64,000 nucleotides of DNA from Lunularia cruciata (taxonomy: Eukaryota > Streptophyta > Marchantiopsida > Lunulariales > Lunulariaceae), in NCBI GenBank assembly GCA_948567375.1, contig OX419755.1, positions 58,539,945 through 58,603,944 of the forward strand, read 5' to 3'. Shown piece by piece: positions 37,031 to 49,572 of this stretch. Under the pieces are notes generated by a model, which did no database searches, was not told where the DNA came from, and saw nothing but the letters and a program-made list of their open reading frames with translations. Numbering within the stretch: the first letter of the stretch is position 1; each line of letters starts with the position of its first letter. Both the position numbers and the translations under genes were made by a program.

Positions 37031-38006
37031 ATATAATCTTGAAAGGTGTGCAGATTTTGCCAAACAACTACCAAAAACTCAACAAAATTGGCTAGACCTC
37101 ATATCAATCAACAAGTTTGCTCTTCTAGCCCATAATCTTATTCCTTGAAGCATCAAAAAGCAAAAAGTTAGCCAAATGAGATCTTTTTTCTTGCCAAATT
37201 GAACCCTCTCCACATCAGGTTAACCTCCACCAACTTGAGCACTAGCTAGGGCAAGCCACCACCAAATTTGACCCAACTCTAGCCGGCCTCTACCAACTAA
37301 ACCTCTGAATTTGGACACCTCTACTAGCACTCCGCTATAGTTGGCAGACAATGGATTTAAAGGTCATCCAAATCCATTGCTAATTGTCAAATTGGGCTAA
37401 ATTGAGTGGATAGGGACCTCCAAATCCATAATTCAAGGAGATGGTTCATAAATCTACCTCCAATTTTGCTAATCTCCACTCTCAATTACCAATTCAACCT
37501 CTCATTCTCATACTTGCCTCACTTATTAACAAAATTGAACACATAGTCTCAATTCAATCTCAATCTTCATCAATTTTGGGAGAGTTTTGCATATTATTTG
37601 CCTCATTGTCAAATCTAGAACAAATCACACAATGCTTCCACACAAGATCATTCTTCAAGAAATCCAAGGCCACGATCTAAAGTACTAACAATCCAAATTG
37701 CCTCTCTCAATTGCCAATTCAACTTCTTACTCTCAAATCTGCCTCATTGAACCAGAATTGATTTAGCAAAATTGAACACTTAATCTCAATTTGACCTCAA
37801 TCTTCATCAAAGTTTGGTAGCGCTTCCGTATATTGTTTGCCTCATTGTCAAATCTACAATAAATCACACAATGCTTTCGCATACTATCATTGTCAAAAAA
37901 ATCCAAGACCATGATTGAAACTACAAATAATCCGCCAAGATTGGAGAGACCATCCACACCCTCAATTCCTCCATCTAATTTCCCCTTGACCCTCACTTCT
38001 TTGATG

Positions 38007-38405
38007 TAATCAATTCTTGATCAACTCAAATCACACTCAACTCAAATTAGAAATCAATCTTCAACTCAATGATGTGCAAACAACGGGCACTAATTACAAT
38101 CAAGCCACATCCACTCTAGCTAAAAGACTTTAGGTGATGCTGGCCAACCTTTGTCCACCATAGCTTAGAGCTCAAAGGCTCAACATCAAAGAAGTGAGCT
38201 CCCTCCCTAAAGTTGCACTTTGAAGGTATACTCCTCTGCTTTACTTGGATCTCCAACCCTAATGGCGCTATTGATGGCACATTTGATGGTGCAAACGGTG
38301 GGTCCAAAAAGATAATCAATAGCTCTAATACAAATTTGGCTGCTATTAAGTAATCTTTAAGCAACTACTAATATAACTCTAACCGACAAGACTATTATTC
38401 CAACA
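38007..38405 (-). repeat. 5' terminal repeat A1 of the older element
   Basis: On the minus strand it begins TGTTGGAATAATAG at 38,405 and ends in AATTGATTA before a TACATCAAAGAAG leader start. It matches the A block at 13,138-13,515. No B block lies upstream; the flank from 38,406 is unrelated AT-rich DNA. Confidence 0.7.
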
Positions 38406-40740
38406 GTCTGTGCAAACTAGCTTTGGTGCGGCAAATATATGTGACACCAAGTCAAATCTTCAGCATTAGAAAAGTGTAATAAATTGGAAAGTTTTATTGT
38501 TTTATTTGTCATATTTTTTTTAATTTATCTTTTACTTCTCACTCATTTTCATCAATTTATTGATTTCTTTATATTCTTCACTCAGAATTTTTCTTTTTTT
38601 CCATATATCATAAGTGAATCTGCCTAATTTTCACTTTTTACTAAAAACTATACACTAAGAGTTAACAATAATACTTTGAATTATAAAAAAATTTGATAGA
38701 AAAGGGTAGTTTCACAAATTAGTGAAGAGTGGATACTTAGTGTTTCTTACATATGATTGCAAAATAAAGCAAGGTAATTTATCTATTTGTACTTTTCTTT
38801 GAGATGAATCATATGTATCTAATATTTTGTATTACTCTATTTTTTCATTGGATGAAACAAAACAGATATTTTTTTCATAAGAAATAATTTCATATTTCTC
38901 TTGGTTATATATAAAACATTAACTTTACTATTTCCCCCTAATTATTACGTAAAACTTAATGATTTTGAGATTGAGATTATACTGCTTACTCTCTTGATTG
39001 TTGACTTAAATGTTAACGTTAACTTCTGTTCTTAATTGCTATAAAATATTATGTATATTAGAAAATATAATATTAATAAATTATACTCCATTTCAAGAAT
39101 AAATTAGACTCTATAACCAATAAGAGACAAATAGGAAAGTAATATACGGTTTGCATAATTTATTCTATTGATTATGGATTTTAAAAGTATGTACATATCA
39201 AATTTAACCAAAATTTACAAAATTTACTATCATTACTATTCTCCAATTATACTTTACTAGTTAACTAAAGCACCATTCTTCAATATTTGATGCATTATTC
39301 CTATATTCCTTTGGGTCTCTTTAGAGATATCAATTTCATTAAAAAAGTTTAATACATAAGTTCTAATATATCAGTTCATTTCCAATCAAAAAGATATCAA
39401 GCATAATTTTTTTATAATTTCGTGTACACTTTAATATTGATGAAAGTTGTGATACACCTATATTAGCTTTGTGTATGTTTTGAAGGAGGAAAATCAATAA
39501 GCAGGCCCCAATTGTAACCTCTCCCTTCTTCTTTTGTACAAGTTATGTTGTTTTAACTGCTGTAAAATGATATGTACTTATTTGTCTTGTAAATTTTAAG
39601 AGTTTAGACAAAATATACATGATCACTTAAACATTCTGAATAAATGACAAACTTTACATATCACTTAAACGTAGTAAATGTTCAGCATAATTTCCTAAGA
39701 TTCTCAGCAGTTTTTGCAAGTAATTGAACATACATTAAGATCTTTATAACATTTATAGTCTATAATAATAGAAATGATATGATGCAATTATATTTTTTTA
39801 ATCATAGAAAAATGTATCTATCAAATATGGATGACTTGTTTTAGGACTTTTGTGACTTAACTAAATAATAAAATACAGATAAAACAGTCATCATTAGAAA
39901 ATATTCGTATAAAGGACTCCTTTAACATGACTATCAATGACTAGATTTATTGTCCATTTACTCTGTCTTATGTAAGACTGTTTTTAAGTATGACATCCTT
40001 GCTTTATAACACTAGTGGTCCCTCGAGTGTGAAATATAGTTTCAAACATATTGTACCATAACTCGTCATATCAATTCATGATATTTTAAAAGTGAGCTAT
40101 TCACAACTTCTTAGCTTTACCATGTGTGGGTGTAATTTTACCAGTTTACTTTCATAATACCAGTTCTAAGAATTAATGTCGTATCAAAATTTTATGGAAT
40201 GGTGAGCGTTGGGGATAATCTCAAGAACAAAACATTTGAAATAGAGTTTTGGTGGCTGTCCTTCATGTTTTTCCGCTTATGAGATGAAAAGATCTATAAG
40301 TTAATGGAATCCTATGACTTATTGTTGCATAAGTGCATCTAAGACTCTAATTCTATGATGTCAGCGTGTGAAAGGATACCGAAGTTATTTTGATTTACTA
40401 AACCTATTAAAGCCTTCATGATTAGTTAAGAGAGTTGTTACAACGATTATAAAACATATCGCAGTCCTGAATATACTGAAATTTCTTGACGTTTTATGTT
40501 TCTGGAGATTAAAACTTGAAGAAGACAACTCTCTTGGTGGGATACGTCCCTCTCGTATTATTATTTATAGAGAGACAAAAGAAAGTGAATAAAACGTCTC
40601 CTCATCTTCGACTGCACCTCGGTTCTTTTTTTCCAAAGGAGTTTGACTGGTTACGAAACAATCGTTCTACATACCGCTAATGGTTTGACGAGATACCTGT
40701 AGTTATCACTAGCGTGTCCTCTTCAGCAAATGCTTGCATA
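38406..40740. other. AT-rich spacer between the element nest and LEO1
   Basis: I see no gene, repeat array or element terminus. Base composition becomes less AT-rich after about 40,500, where the gene island begins. Confidence 0.5.
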
Positions 40741-40758
40741 GGAGGCAAACTAGCGCTT

Positions 40759-40797
40759 TAATTTTAGCGGAGCTAGTAAGGTAGCTCCGCTAAATTA
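40759..40797. repeat. Hairpin upstream of LEO1
   Basis: The left arm at 40,759-40,775 (TAATTTTAGCGGAGCTA) and right arm at 40,782-40,797 (TAGCTCCGCTAAATTA) pair along 16 bp with one unpaired T, around the loop GTAAGG. It lies about 750 bp before the LEO1 start codon. It could be a foldback-element remnant or a structured upstream region. Confidence 0.75.
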
Positions 40798-41550
40798 GCG
40801 GTCGTTAGGACCAACGACGACACTGGTGTGCACAGTTTTCACGAGGAAATGTGAAGCACACTAGGCCATCTAGCTTCTCGTCTGCTCTCCTTCGTTGGTG
40901 TCTGCAGAAGAAGAAATTGTGAAAAGTGGGAAACTAACAACGACGAATCGAGGAACGGATATCGGCAGTAAAGTAGTCACTGCCAGGCACAAAACCGAGG
41001 TAAGGAGAACTACACTTCAATACCTCCTGTTGACTTAATATCGTGTAGTTATGTGGGATGACTAATCAGCCGGAAAGGTATCTCATTCTGCAGTGGGAGA
41101 AGCCGTGGCAATTGCAGTACCAGTTTGAAAATCGCCGTCTATCTTCCTGTATGTCCACCTCCACATTCTGCAGACCTTTGTTTCGATTTTGTCCATTCTG
41201 GTGACTGATGCTTACAGCGTCAATCATTAGCGATAGCGTGGCATGATCTACTACAGCTAGGTGAGTTGTACTAGTTCGTCGATTTACGAAGGAAGCTTCG
41301 TGAATCGAGAAGAAATACACATCAGATGTTTGAAATTGTCTAATTGATATAGATTCTGAAAGGTCATAGTTTTCTGTGACGATCTCCTGCGAGCTTTTTG
41401 CAAGCAGATATGAAGTGAGCAAGTGGAGTGTTTCCCGTGTGCTATTTGTTGTCCAGAAGCACAGTCAGAGGTAAACTTTTTGGTGGTTGAATTTTGCTGC
41501 AGTGTTACTCTTTGCCTAGCACCTCGGTCGCAGTAAGCTGGGTTTGCACA

Positions 41551-44500
41551 ATGGGGGACGACAATCGGCACGAGATGATGGAATCGTTGTTTGGAGCGGA
41601 GTCTGGTGACTCCGATGATGAGCCGGAACCTGAACCAAAACCCTCAGATTCAAACAACTCTAACTCCGCCAATTCGGTAAGAGTGACATCTATCCTCTGT
41701 TCCTGGTCAGGTCCTCAACTCATGGCTCTTGGGCCCCCATGCTCGTATGTTCATAGGGAACTAAAGAACTGCCTTTTATGTTTCCACTAGGCACGATCCC
41801 TTTTCTTTTACTTTTCCTGTCCACCCAGAATCGCCTTTGGAAGTGCCGGCGGGAGCCAAACATAGATCAAGTAGCTTCCGCTTTTTGCCCTTTATTCCTC
41901 GATGTACAATCGAAGAAACCGGGTGTGGTGTCTCAGTTGCTTGGTTCCTTCTTCTCGTTTCGGAACGTTGTGGCATGCCTTTCCTGGCTCCTTCCTGCTT
42001 CTCGTCGTAAGGGGCGTGGTGGCTTGTGTTTTCTGTCTGGCCTTCGCTTCTGTTCAACCGGTTCAGGTTGTAGCATGGAACATCCTTAAGGGTCTCCATT
42101 TATCTACTTGTGAAGAGAAACCATTGAGCCACTCTATGAAGAAGTAAAATAGAGGAGAGAAAGTAGAGATACTGGTCAAGGATGAGTAGTAATGAGTGTA
42201 TATAGGATGCTTTGTGGCCATCATCTATTTCCTAGAATCACTATGAAAAGGGAGCTCAAATATGGGGGATGTAGAATTCCAAAGATGGTTCGACCTCTTT
42301 TGTACGTAGTGGACCAGTTATAGATACGTTTGAGATTTTGGCACTCATGAGCAAACGAACAGAAACTCGGGACGGGAGATACTGACATTGCATTCAGCTA
42401 TCTCGACACGTGTGCAGGTCACTGATGAAGTGGTGGGTGTTTCCGTCTAGACTTACTATTGAGAGTCTGATTCTTCCTTTTTGTGGTTTTCAAGTGTTGA
42501 ACTACTCGTGCTGACATAGAGCATGCAGGGGTAAATCCCAGTCTTCATACACTCGCTCCAGGGACAGTCTCATAACTTTTATGAGACTGCGGCTTTTCCT
42601 GTGTACTAACTTACTCATGGGTTGCCTTTACTAAATCATCTTTTCATTTCCGTTTTCAAATCTTCAACTTGCACAACTTCGGTAATGCTGCAAGCACTTC
42701 CAATTTATAACTACCATCGATGCATAGTAAATGTTGTGCTAACCCTGGATGCAGGTTTATACATACTTGCCTCTCTATGTACTTGATAGTTTTGACGGTC
42801 TTTACCAACAAGAGTCAGAGCCAGACGCGGGTATGGAACCGGGTTGTTTTACAACGGATTCTGTATATCATTACTTAATACGTTTGAGATTTAGATAAAT
42901 GGTATTCTCGTCAGTAAAAATCTAGTTCAAGATTTTATCTAGATGACATCAAATACAAGGTGTGTACTCTTCACTGTGCTACCTCTCTACACGATGGAAG
43001 TACTTTCTACGTCAAGAGAGTATAGACAGTATCAAGAGTTGATATATACATGATACACTCTCTCTGCAGCCAACAATAGGAGTAGATATTACCAATTTTT
43101 TGTACTTTCTGACATCAAGCCGGACGTGAACAAGAATGAAATGTCATTCCAGTTCATGTGGGGTTCGATGTTTTGCTCACAAAACACATCATGTGTGCTA
43201 CACGAGTTGTACCAGTTACTTGGGCTCCCACATTGCTGCAACCTATTTCATGGAAGGTACGCAATCCCACTGGGGCACTAGTAACTTAACAATACCAAAA
43301 AAATATGTACTTGTCTTCACTCCCATATTACTTAAGCGGTGTCAACTGGCTGGCTGTGGATACTGATTCTTCAAGGAAAGCTACTGATGGGAAGTCCACC
43401 TCGACTGTAAGAGTGGATTAGGAACAAAGTCTTAGGGGGTACAGGAGAAAGACATCACAGAAGAGGTTTGTTTAGGCTAAACACTTCTGATTTTGGTTCT
43501 TCACCTCTCTTTTTGATTCTTTGCAGATTGAGAAGGTCATTCAAGCCAAAGACCTGCAGATTCTGAGTATAGAATTGTTTTTTATGTTGTTCATGGTAAA
43601 GAGAGTCACGGTTTATGAACTGCTTGTGAAGCTGTTCAGTAATCAGACGAAAGATCATTAAAAGTTCTTAAAATCATTAAATTTGTAAGAGTCTTATTAA
43701 ACGAGAAGGACTCTATAGAACTTTGAAGTATGTTAGTAGATTTATATTATTTTTTTAATTCTGATTTCTCTTGATAAAAAATGATTTCAACAATGTATTG
43801 TCATTGCGAGCTTTGGGCAGAGTCTAATGTCATGCTTTGCCACAGGGGAGGGATGACGAGGAAGGGGAAGGAGAAGGTGGGGGAGATGTCGAGGTTGAGA
43901 GTGATATGGACGGTGGAGAAAGTGAGCGGGCCGTGAGCGAAAATGGGAGGGAGGTCGAGAGTGAAGCCGAACGGGAAGCAAGCGACAGAGAGGTTGCTAG
44001 TGACAGAGAAGCACTAAGTGACAGAGAAGTAGAAGAAGCTGAGCCTAGCATGAGTGGATCAGAGACGTCTCATCATGATGGTCGGGGCGTGGATTATGAT
44101 GAAAATGAAGTGGAGGAAGTTCGCGAGCCCAGGTATGCTCTTTCGTCTGAAGTTTGCAACTTTTAGCTTGAATGTGTCAGTTTTATTGTAGGTCCTTGAA
44201 GATGGCAAATAGAATCAAAACTCGATTCACTAATTATTCTTATGTTGCAGTCTACCGATCTAAGGTGTTATCTCAATCTAATACGACATAGAGATCAAAT
44301 TCCAAGATTTAGTAAGGAACTGTAGTGGAGTTGTTAGCATCTTAAGGACAGTGAAATTTTCCACTCCCTAGAACATTTGAGTCAAGTCCAGTACTACGGA
44401 CCTGTGTTAGGTCAGGTGAAAGAAGTCGTACTTAACTGTAGACGGAGATTTGGAGTATATGCCCATATTCTAGACACACTGGTGTTATACCTGTCCGCAA

Positions 44501-47500
44501 GTGTGTATAAGAGAGACCATGTATCGAAGAAATGAGAAGTACCTGGTGTTCCAGCGAACGAGCCGAGCGTCAAATGTTACTTACGTGGCTAGTTTCTCAA
44601 GAGGAGCAACACCTTATCCCTGCAGAATGGCATGAACTGTTGGACTGTGTCCACCAACTTAGAAGTTCGAGAGCCAGGAGCTCTCAAGCCCATACTGCTT
44701 TTGTAACTAACTGATGACATGTCAATAATTGTCTATCTTCGAAAGGTTTTGTTGACTTCGTGAAGGTCAGTTTGGAACTTTGAGCAAAGGGTTCATATCT
44801 GTTTCGGTATTTGTTCGGAGAGGCTTCTTTGAGTTCCACATTCCCATGTTGGGATTCAGTCAGAGGTTCTCGATTGGAAACTGGGTTTTTTACAACAGGT
44901 TCTATATTCCGTACTCAATATGTTCTCGATTGCGTCAGCTGATCGAGAACATATTGGTGTTGTTGAACAGTGAGCAAGGAGATGATGAACAAGGTGAGAA
45001 TGAGCAAGTCGATGACGAGCCTGTTGACGACGAGCAAGTTGAGGAAGATCCAGTCGACGAGGAGCAGGCTGACGATGAGCAACAAGTATCTGCTGGAGTC
45101 GCAGAAGCTCGTGATGTCTTTGGTGACTCCGATGATGATGACCAAGAGGTGGAAAGGCGAAGGAGTAGGAGTAGGGAGCGCAGTCTTGCTGCAAGCATTG
45201 AGGTGAGAGACTGCAACGCACAACATTCAAGGAATCAAGACAAGACAATCAAGGAAACGCACAACATTTCCTTGATTGTCTTGACAACGGCATTCTGTGT
45301 GGCTCTTCCTTGTTGTCCATTCTGTATATCAACAGAATCTGCATAGAGGGAATTCAAAAGAAAGCGTACCGTTTTGCCACATCATATCAGATATATTGCA
45401 CTTTGCTTTATGCATTGTCATTCCTGAATCTTGATTGAGCCGAGTTTGAGCGCCAAAGACCTATCTTTGATTAGTGCCATTCTGGACGCAGAGAGGAGGT
45501 CATTCAGAGGACGAAAGAAGTGACCAGGAAGCTGGACACGACATGGATGATCGCTCCGAATCTGAAGAAGAACGTCATACTGAGCCAAAGCGGGAAAAAC
45601 CAGTCGGCGCTCCCTTGGATCTTGAAGTTCCTCTTAGACCTCCTCCCGGCCGGTCAGACCAGGTACCAGACAAGATGTAGCTTCAGTCTTTCACTGCTTC
45701 CATTTGGCAGTTATAGTCTTCTCCCTAGTGAAGCACATGTTTCAAGGAGATTGACGCATTCATCTTAGGAAGTGTCAAGAAGAAATGTGTAACGTGAAGT
45801 CTGTATACTCTACAGCTTAATCTGGTGAGAATTTCCAATATCATGGGAATAGAATCCAAGCCCTTCGACCCAAAGACATATGTGGAGGAGTCGACTTTTG
45901 TTACTGATGCTGAGGGGAAGAAACAGCGTTTACGACTCGAAGAAAACATAGCACGTTGGAGGGTTGTCCGTGCTCGCGATGGGAGTGAATCTGTAAGTGG
46001 GTCTATGCATTTTTCTTTAGAACCATGTCACTACTTGCATGCACAGCTGTAGGCAACGTTTTAATGAATAGGTAGTAAGAGTTCTCTAGATCTGGATATA
46101 GAAATTGTAAGAAACATGCATCAGTAATCATATGCTGAGTAGAGAACCTTTAATTGAGCGTGGTTGCAGAGTGTTTATTCGACAATGGTTCCGCCTTAGC
46201 AGCTGCAAAACAATGGAGGTCGTCAAGACGTATGCAGTCTAGAATCGTTGTTTGTAACATGTGTAGAATTAAGCCTAATGCATTTGTAGGGAGTTAGGAT
46301 CTAGAACATCTCCTGATGATCTATACTAAGATACGCTATACGCTATAATTTCTCTCCGATGTGATGACTGGTTCGGGGCCGATAGATTTGATCGTGGTTT
46401 TAGTGTGATAAAATAAAGGCCACGAAGAAAGTAACAAACTAATTAAAAGAAGAGGAGGTTCCATATATCGCTGACATGGACCGGGCAGGTTTTGCTCGAG
46501 GGCGGGACTAGTTAAATATCTCCTGGTTTGGACCATGTAATTTCCCATTGAAAAGTGGAAACCTGACGGAGGTTCTTTTCACTCTCTGTTGCAGTTTGAG
46601 AGCAATGCTAGATTCGTGAAATGGTCAGATGGGAGCATGCAGCTGCTCCTTGGAGGCGAAGTTTTGGATCTCTCTGTGCAGGACTCTCGCCATGACCAGT
46701 CGCATCTGTTCATACGACATCCGAAGGTACTTCTGACTTCACGTTACCAAAGCCTTTGAAGTTTCAAAGGTGTATACGGGTCAAGTACTATGGTCCATGT
46801 TGACTGCTCAGTCCTGAGCCCTTAACCGATTAAAGGTGTTGTCTTTACAAATTTCTGTGTCTGTAGAGTTTACTGCAATCACAAGGGCGCCTACTCCGCA
46901 AAATGAAGTTCATGCCATCGTCATTGACCTCCAAATCTCATAAGCTGCTTACTGCTCTCGTGGACTCAAGACATAAAAAGGTTCTCAAAGTGAGAAGCAT
47001 CGTCACCAACATAGATCCCGACAAGGAGAAAGAAGGGCAGGAGAAGGTACGTATGGAAACTAGTCAGTAACTCTCAGGAAGTTAATCATCTACATCTTGG
47101 GGTGCAATGTTTGTTCCGGGAAACGCTGTGCTGTACTGAACCCTGCTTTTAATGATGCAGGCAGTGGAACAACGAATTAGAAGCAGATCAGACCTTCAGC
47201 GCAAGCAGGACAAAATTCAGCGCAAATACAGTCACATGCCAAGTCGTGGTGATCGAGAAGCTCAGCTATCTCCAGGCTATCTTGAGGGTGCTCTGGAAGA
47301 GGTGTGTTTGAAGGGGCTTTTTGCGAATAATGAATTGACAAGATTTGCAGCTTGTATTTCTCGTAGGAATGTCGCGGAGTCTGTGATACCTGCCAAAAAA
47401 GTTATGCAGGCTAACAAGAGTTATTCTGGAAGGTTTTTAGCATTATACATGACAATCTGGTCCATGCTAGTAAGTAGAGTCGACGCGACTGACTTTCCTA

Positions 47501-48425
47501 CATGGCTTGTCCAGGAAGAAGAAGCTGAAGACTACGGCAGAGGCAGCAGGAGGCACATGGATTCTCGTCGTTTCCACCAGCAATTGGAGGATGAGACTCG
47601 AGCAGAACGGCGGATACTTAACGCGAAGCGGGTATGTATTTGAAGATCAAAGCAACGGTTGCGATCTGGAAAGTTCTCAAGTTGGTCATCTCGTTAGAAC
47701 AGAAGTGATTGTAATATTGTTGTCTCTTATCAAACTCAATGTACCATTATACTCTGCTCGTTGATCTGCTTGCACTATGGTAGGCTCAAAAGTTATCCCT
47801 CTTGTTTACGCAGCAAGGAGCACCAGCCAGACGGCCCCAAACCAAGGACCGGCGCCCTGCACCATCTAGAAGAGAAATGCTCGAAGACACATCAGAGGAG
47901 GAGCGGGAGGAATCGGCATATGAGACTGATCTTGAAGACGAGGAAGAAATCTTAGAAGATGTCGAGAAGGAGTATGATGACGAGGACGAAGAAGAGGAGG
48001 ACGATAGGAGGTGGTCGGATAAAGGGAAGGCCCCCGAGCGAGAGGTAAAACTCTGCAATTTTTGCAATAAAATTGTCAAGATGAGGGGGTCGCCACAGAA
48101 GAGAATATACACATGACGCTTTAGACTGTTCTGTTGGACGATTTGTTGGGCTGAATGACAGTTCCTGCCTGCATAGTGCAAGTTTATGAACTCTTGTCAT
48201 TTCAACGTAGCTCATGCTGGATGGTGTTGATGGTTCTTCGTACCAATATAACTTACGGTGGGCTATACGGTTGATGTTTTACAGGAGAGACGGGGAAGAC
48301 ATGACAGGGAAGATGACGACAGGAAAAGGCGTCGGGATAGGTCTGAGGAGAGGGAATTATCACCACCTAAGAAGTCCACACAACGGAGAAGGGTGGTCGT
48401 TAGTGATAGCGAAGAGGACGATTGA
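41551..48425 (+). CDS. LEO1: LEO1, subunit of the RNA polymerase II-associated Paf1 complex
   Basis: Eleven exons join in frame with GT-AG borders: 41551-41676, 43846-44132, 44971-45202, 45492-45662, 45816-45992, 46595-46726, 46867-47046, 47161-47301, 47515-47631, 47814-48044, 48285-48425. The product is 644 residues, close to plant LEO1/VIP4. LEO1 acts in the nucleus in the Paf1 complex, which supports transcription elongation and histone modification. The N-terminal third (1-260) is acidic and repetitive (SDREV repeats in exon 2, VDDE/DEQ repeats in exon 3). The conserved LEO1 domain (about 275-480) shows [43 protein letters not shown] and [11 protein letters not shown]. The C-terminus is charged and ends in DSEEDD. 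The start is the first ATG, giving [10 protein letters not shown]; no upstream in-frame alternative looks better. Intron 1 is 2.2 kb and intron 3 holds a perfect hairpin. I saw no break. The exon 3 start relies on a codon split across the intron. Confidence 0.92.
45241..45283. repeat. Perfect 17-bp hairpin in LEO1 intron 3
   Basis: CAAGACAATCAAGGAAA (45,241-45,257) and TTTCCTTGATTGTCTTG (45,267-45,283) are perfect reverse complements around the 9-nt loop CGCACAACA. The stem would form in the pre-mRNA about 40 nt after the 5' splice site. Confidence 0.85.
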
Positions 48426-49553
48426 TGCAATTTTGTTAACAATTGTACTTAATCATAATGTTACAAGTACAAAATTCTTTTCTCGCCGAGTTTCTGGTTC
48501 CGTGAACAACCCCAAGGTAGCGCATTCCATTGTCATGCTTGAAGCCAGATCACCTTTGTGGTTGAGATGTGGACTAGAGATATCTCGAATCCACACCATG
48601 TCAATCTCTACTTTAGGAAACGTGCAGGCAGTGTTCCATTTGTGTTCGTGACCGTTGAGGTTTGGTTATATATATGTAGTTTATTTACTAAGCGATCTCT
48701 TAGGCCTTTTACTTAATCCAGCACCTAGAACGAAAGCAGGTTACAGCCTGCTCGTAGTGTCAAAAGTTGAGAGGGCCAAGTGAGGAACAAGGAATTAAGG
48801 GACAGCAGGAACACCTCCCTTTTCTTCTCTGAATTCACGGCGCCGATGACTAATTCGTTGATGAGAAACTCAACCACATCGTAAGTCGTCTTTGAGGGTC
48901 GTAGCCTATCAGATATAACGCTGTTGGAATCATGGTACATCTCCTCTGTGACTCTGCTCAAGAAGAATCGCTCACGGAGTTTGCGGGAAGTTATTTGGCA
49001 CTGGAAAGAGGCTGTGTGAGTTCTCACAATTCCTGTCTGAAGTTGTAGCTAGGCGGCTGAGATCTTCTCGTGAAGGATGTGCGAGCGTTGTTTGGCATAG
49101 TCCCATCATTGAGCATCATTTCAAGGTCATTGCACGCTTGCCATCTTTCTTCTTTGTTGTTTGATTAGACGTTAGTCGTATAATCTTCTGGAAGTCCAAG
49201 ATGGAGGAGGCCTGGAGTAAGTCATTGCTCTTCCCCTTTCCCTTGATACATGAAAATTCTTAGAACATCCCACTGGAGTCAAGAGTTGGTCTGTGTGGGT
49301 GCGAAAGCCTATCCCATAGCAACGGCAATGATATTGACCAAACCATCACACAATGCCACGTCTTAAGAACTAATTTCAATGGCAGTATCCTCTTACTACT
49401 CACATCATTATCTTGTCATCCACCAGATCAACGAGAAATTGACTCTTCTGAACAGTTTTAGGATCTTCTTGCAATATTTGGACGGGAAGAGGAGTGGCAC
49501 CGAGGCGCTGACGATTTAGATCAGTTGTCGAAGTCTTGTTGCTAATAAACTTA
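48426..49553. other. LEO1 3' flank and intergenic DNA
   Basis: The LEO1 3' UTR is expected here, but no clear poly(A) signal could be chosen. The 100-codon minus-strand frame at 48,725-49,027 has no motif I recognise and could be a fragment of something or chance. Nothing else can be supported. Confidence 0.45.
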
Positions 49554-49572
49554 GCTAATCCAAGTTTAAGAG

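Larger units (their letters stand above)
33642..38405 (-). mobile_element. 5' half of the older methyltransferase-bearing element
   Basis: Read on the minus strand: repeat A1 from 38,405 to about 38,007, leader with the tRNA-like sequence, gag (about 36,360-34,500), linker, and protease up to the break at about 33,642. It is the missing front of the element at 13,032-20,220. The break point matches the start of that half to within a few bases when both are compared with the younger copy. It is interrupted by solo LTR copy E. Confidence 0.8.

Noticed and set aside
13032-38405. DIRS/PAT order element, because of the split repeats and a methyltransferase
   Set aside because: The integrase has HHCC and DDE-type motifs of Ty3/gypsy, no tyrosine recombinase is visible, and the methyltransferase is the C5 type with PCQ, not the adenine type known in DIRS.
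33642-38405. A third, separate truncated element
   Set aside because: Its break point adjoins that of the 13,032-20,220 part exactly, so both are one element split by insertion.
43787-45248. Ser/Leu-rich minus-strand frames opposite LEO1 exons 2 and 3
   Set aside because: They are the reverse reading of acidic repeat codons; the plus strand gives a complete LEO1 product with proper splice sites.
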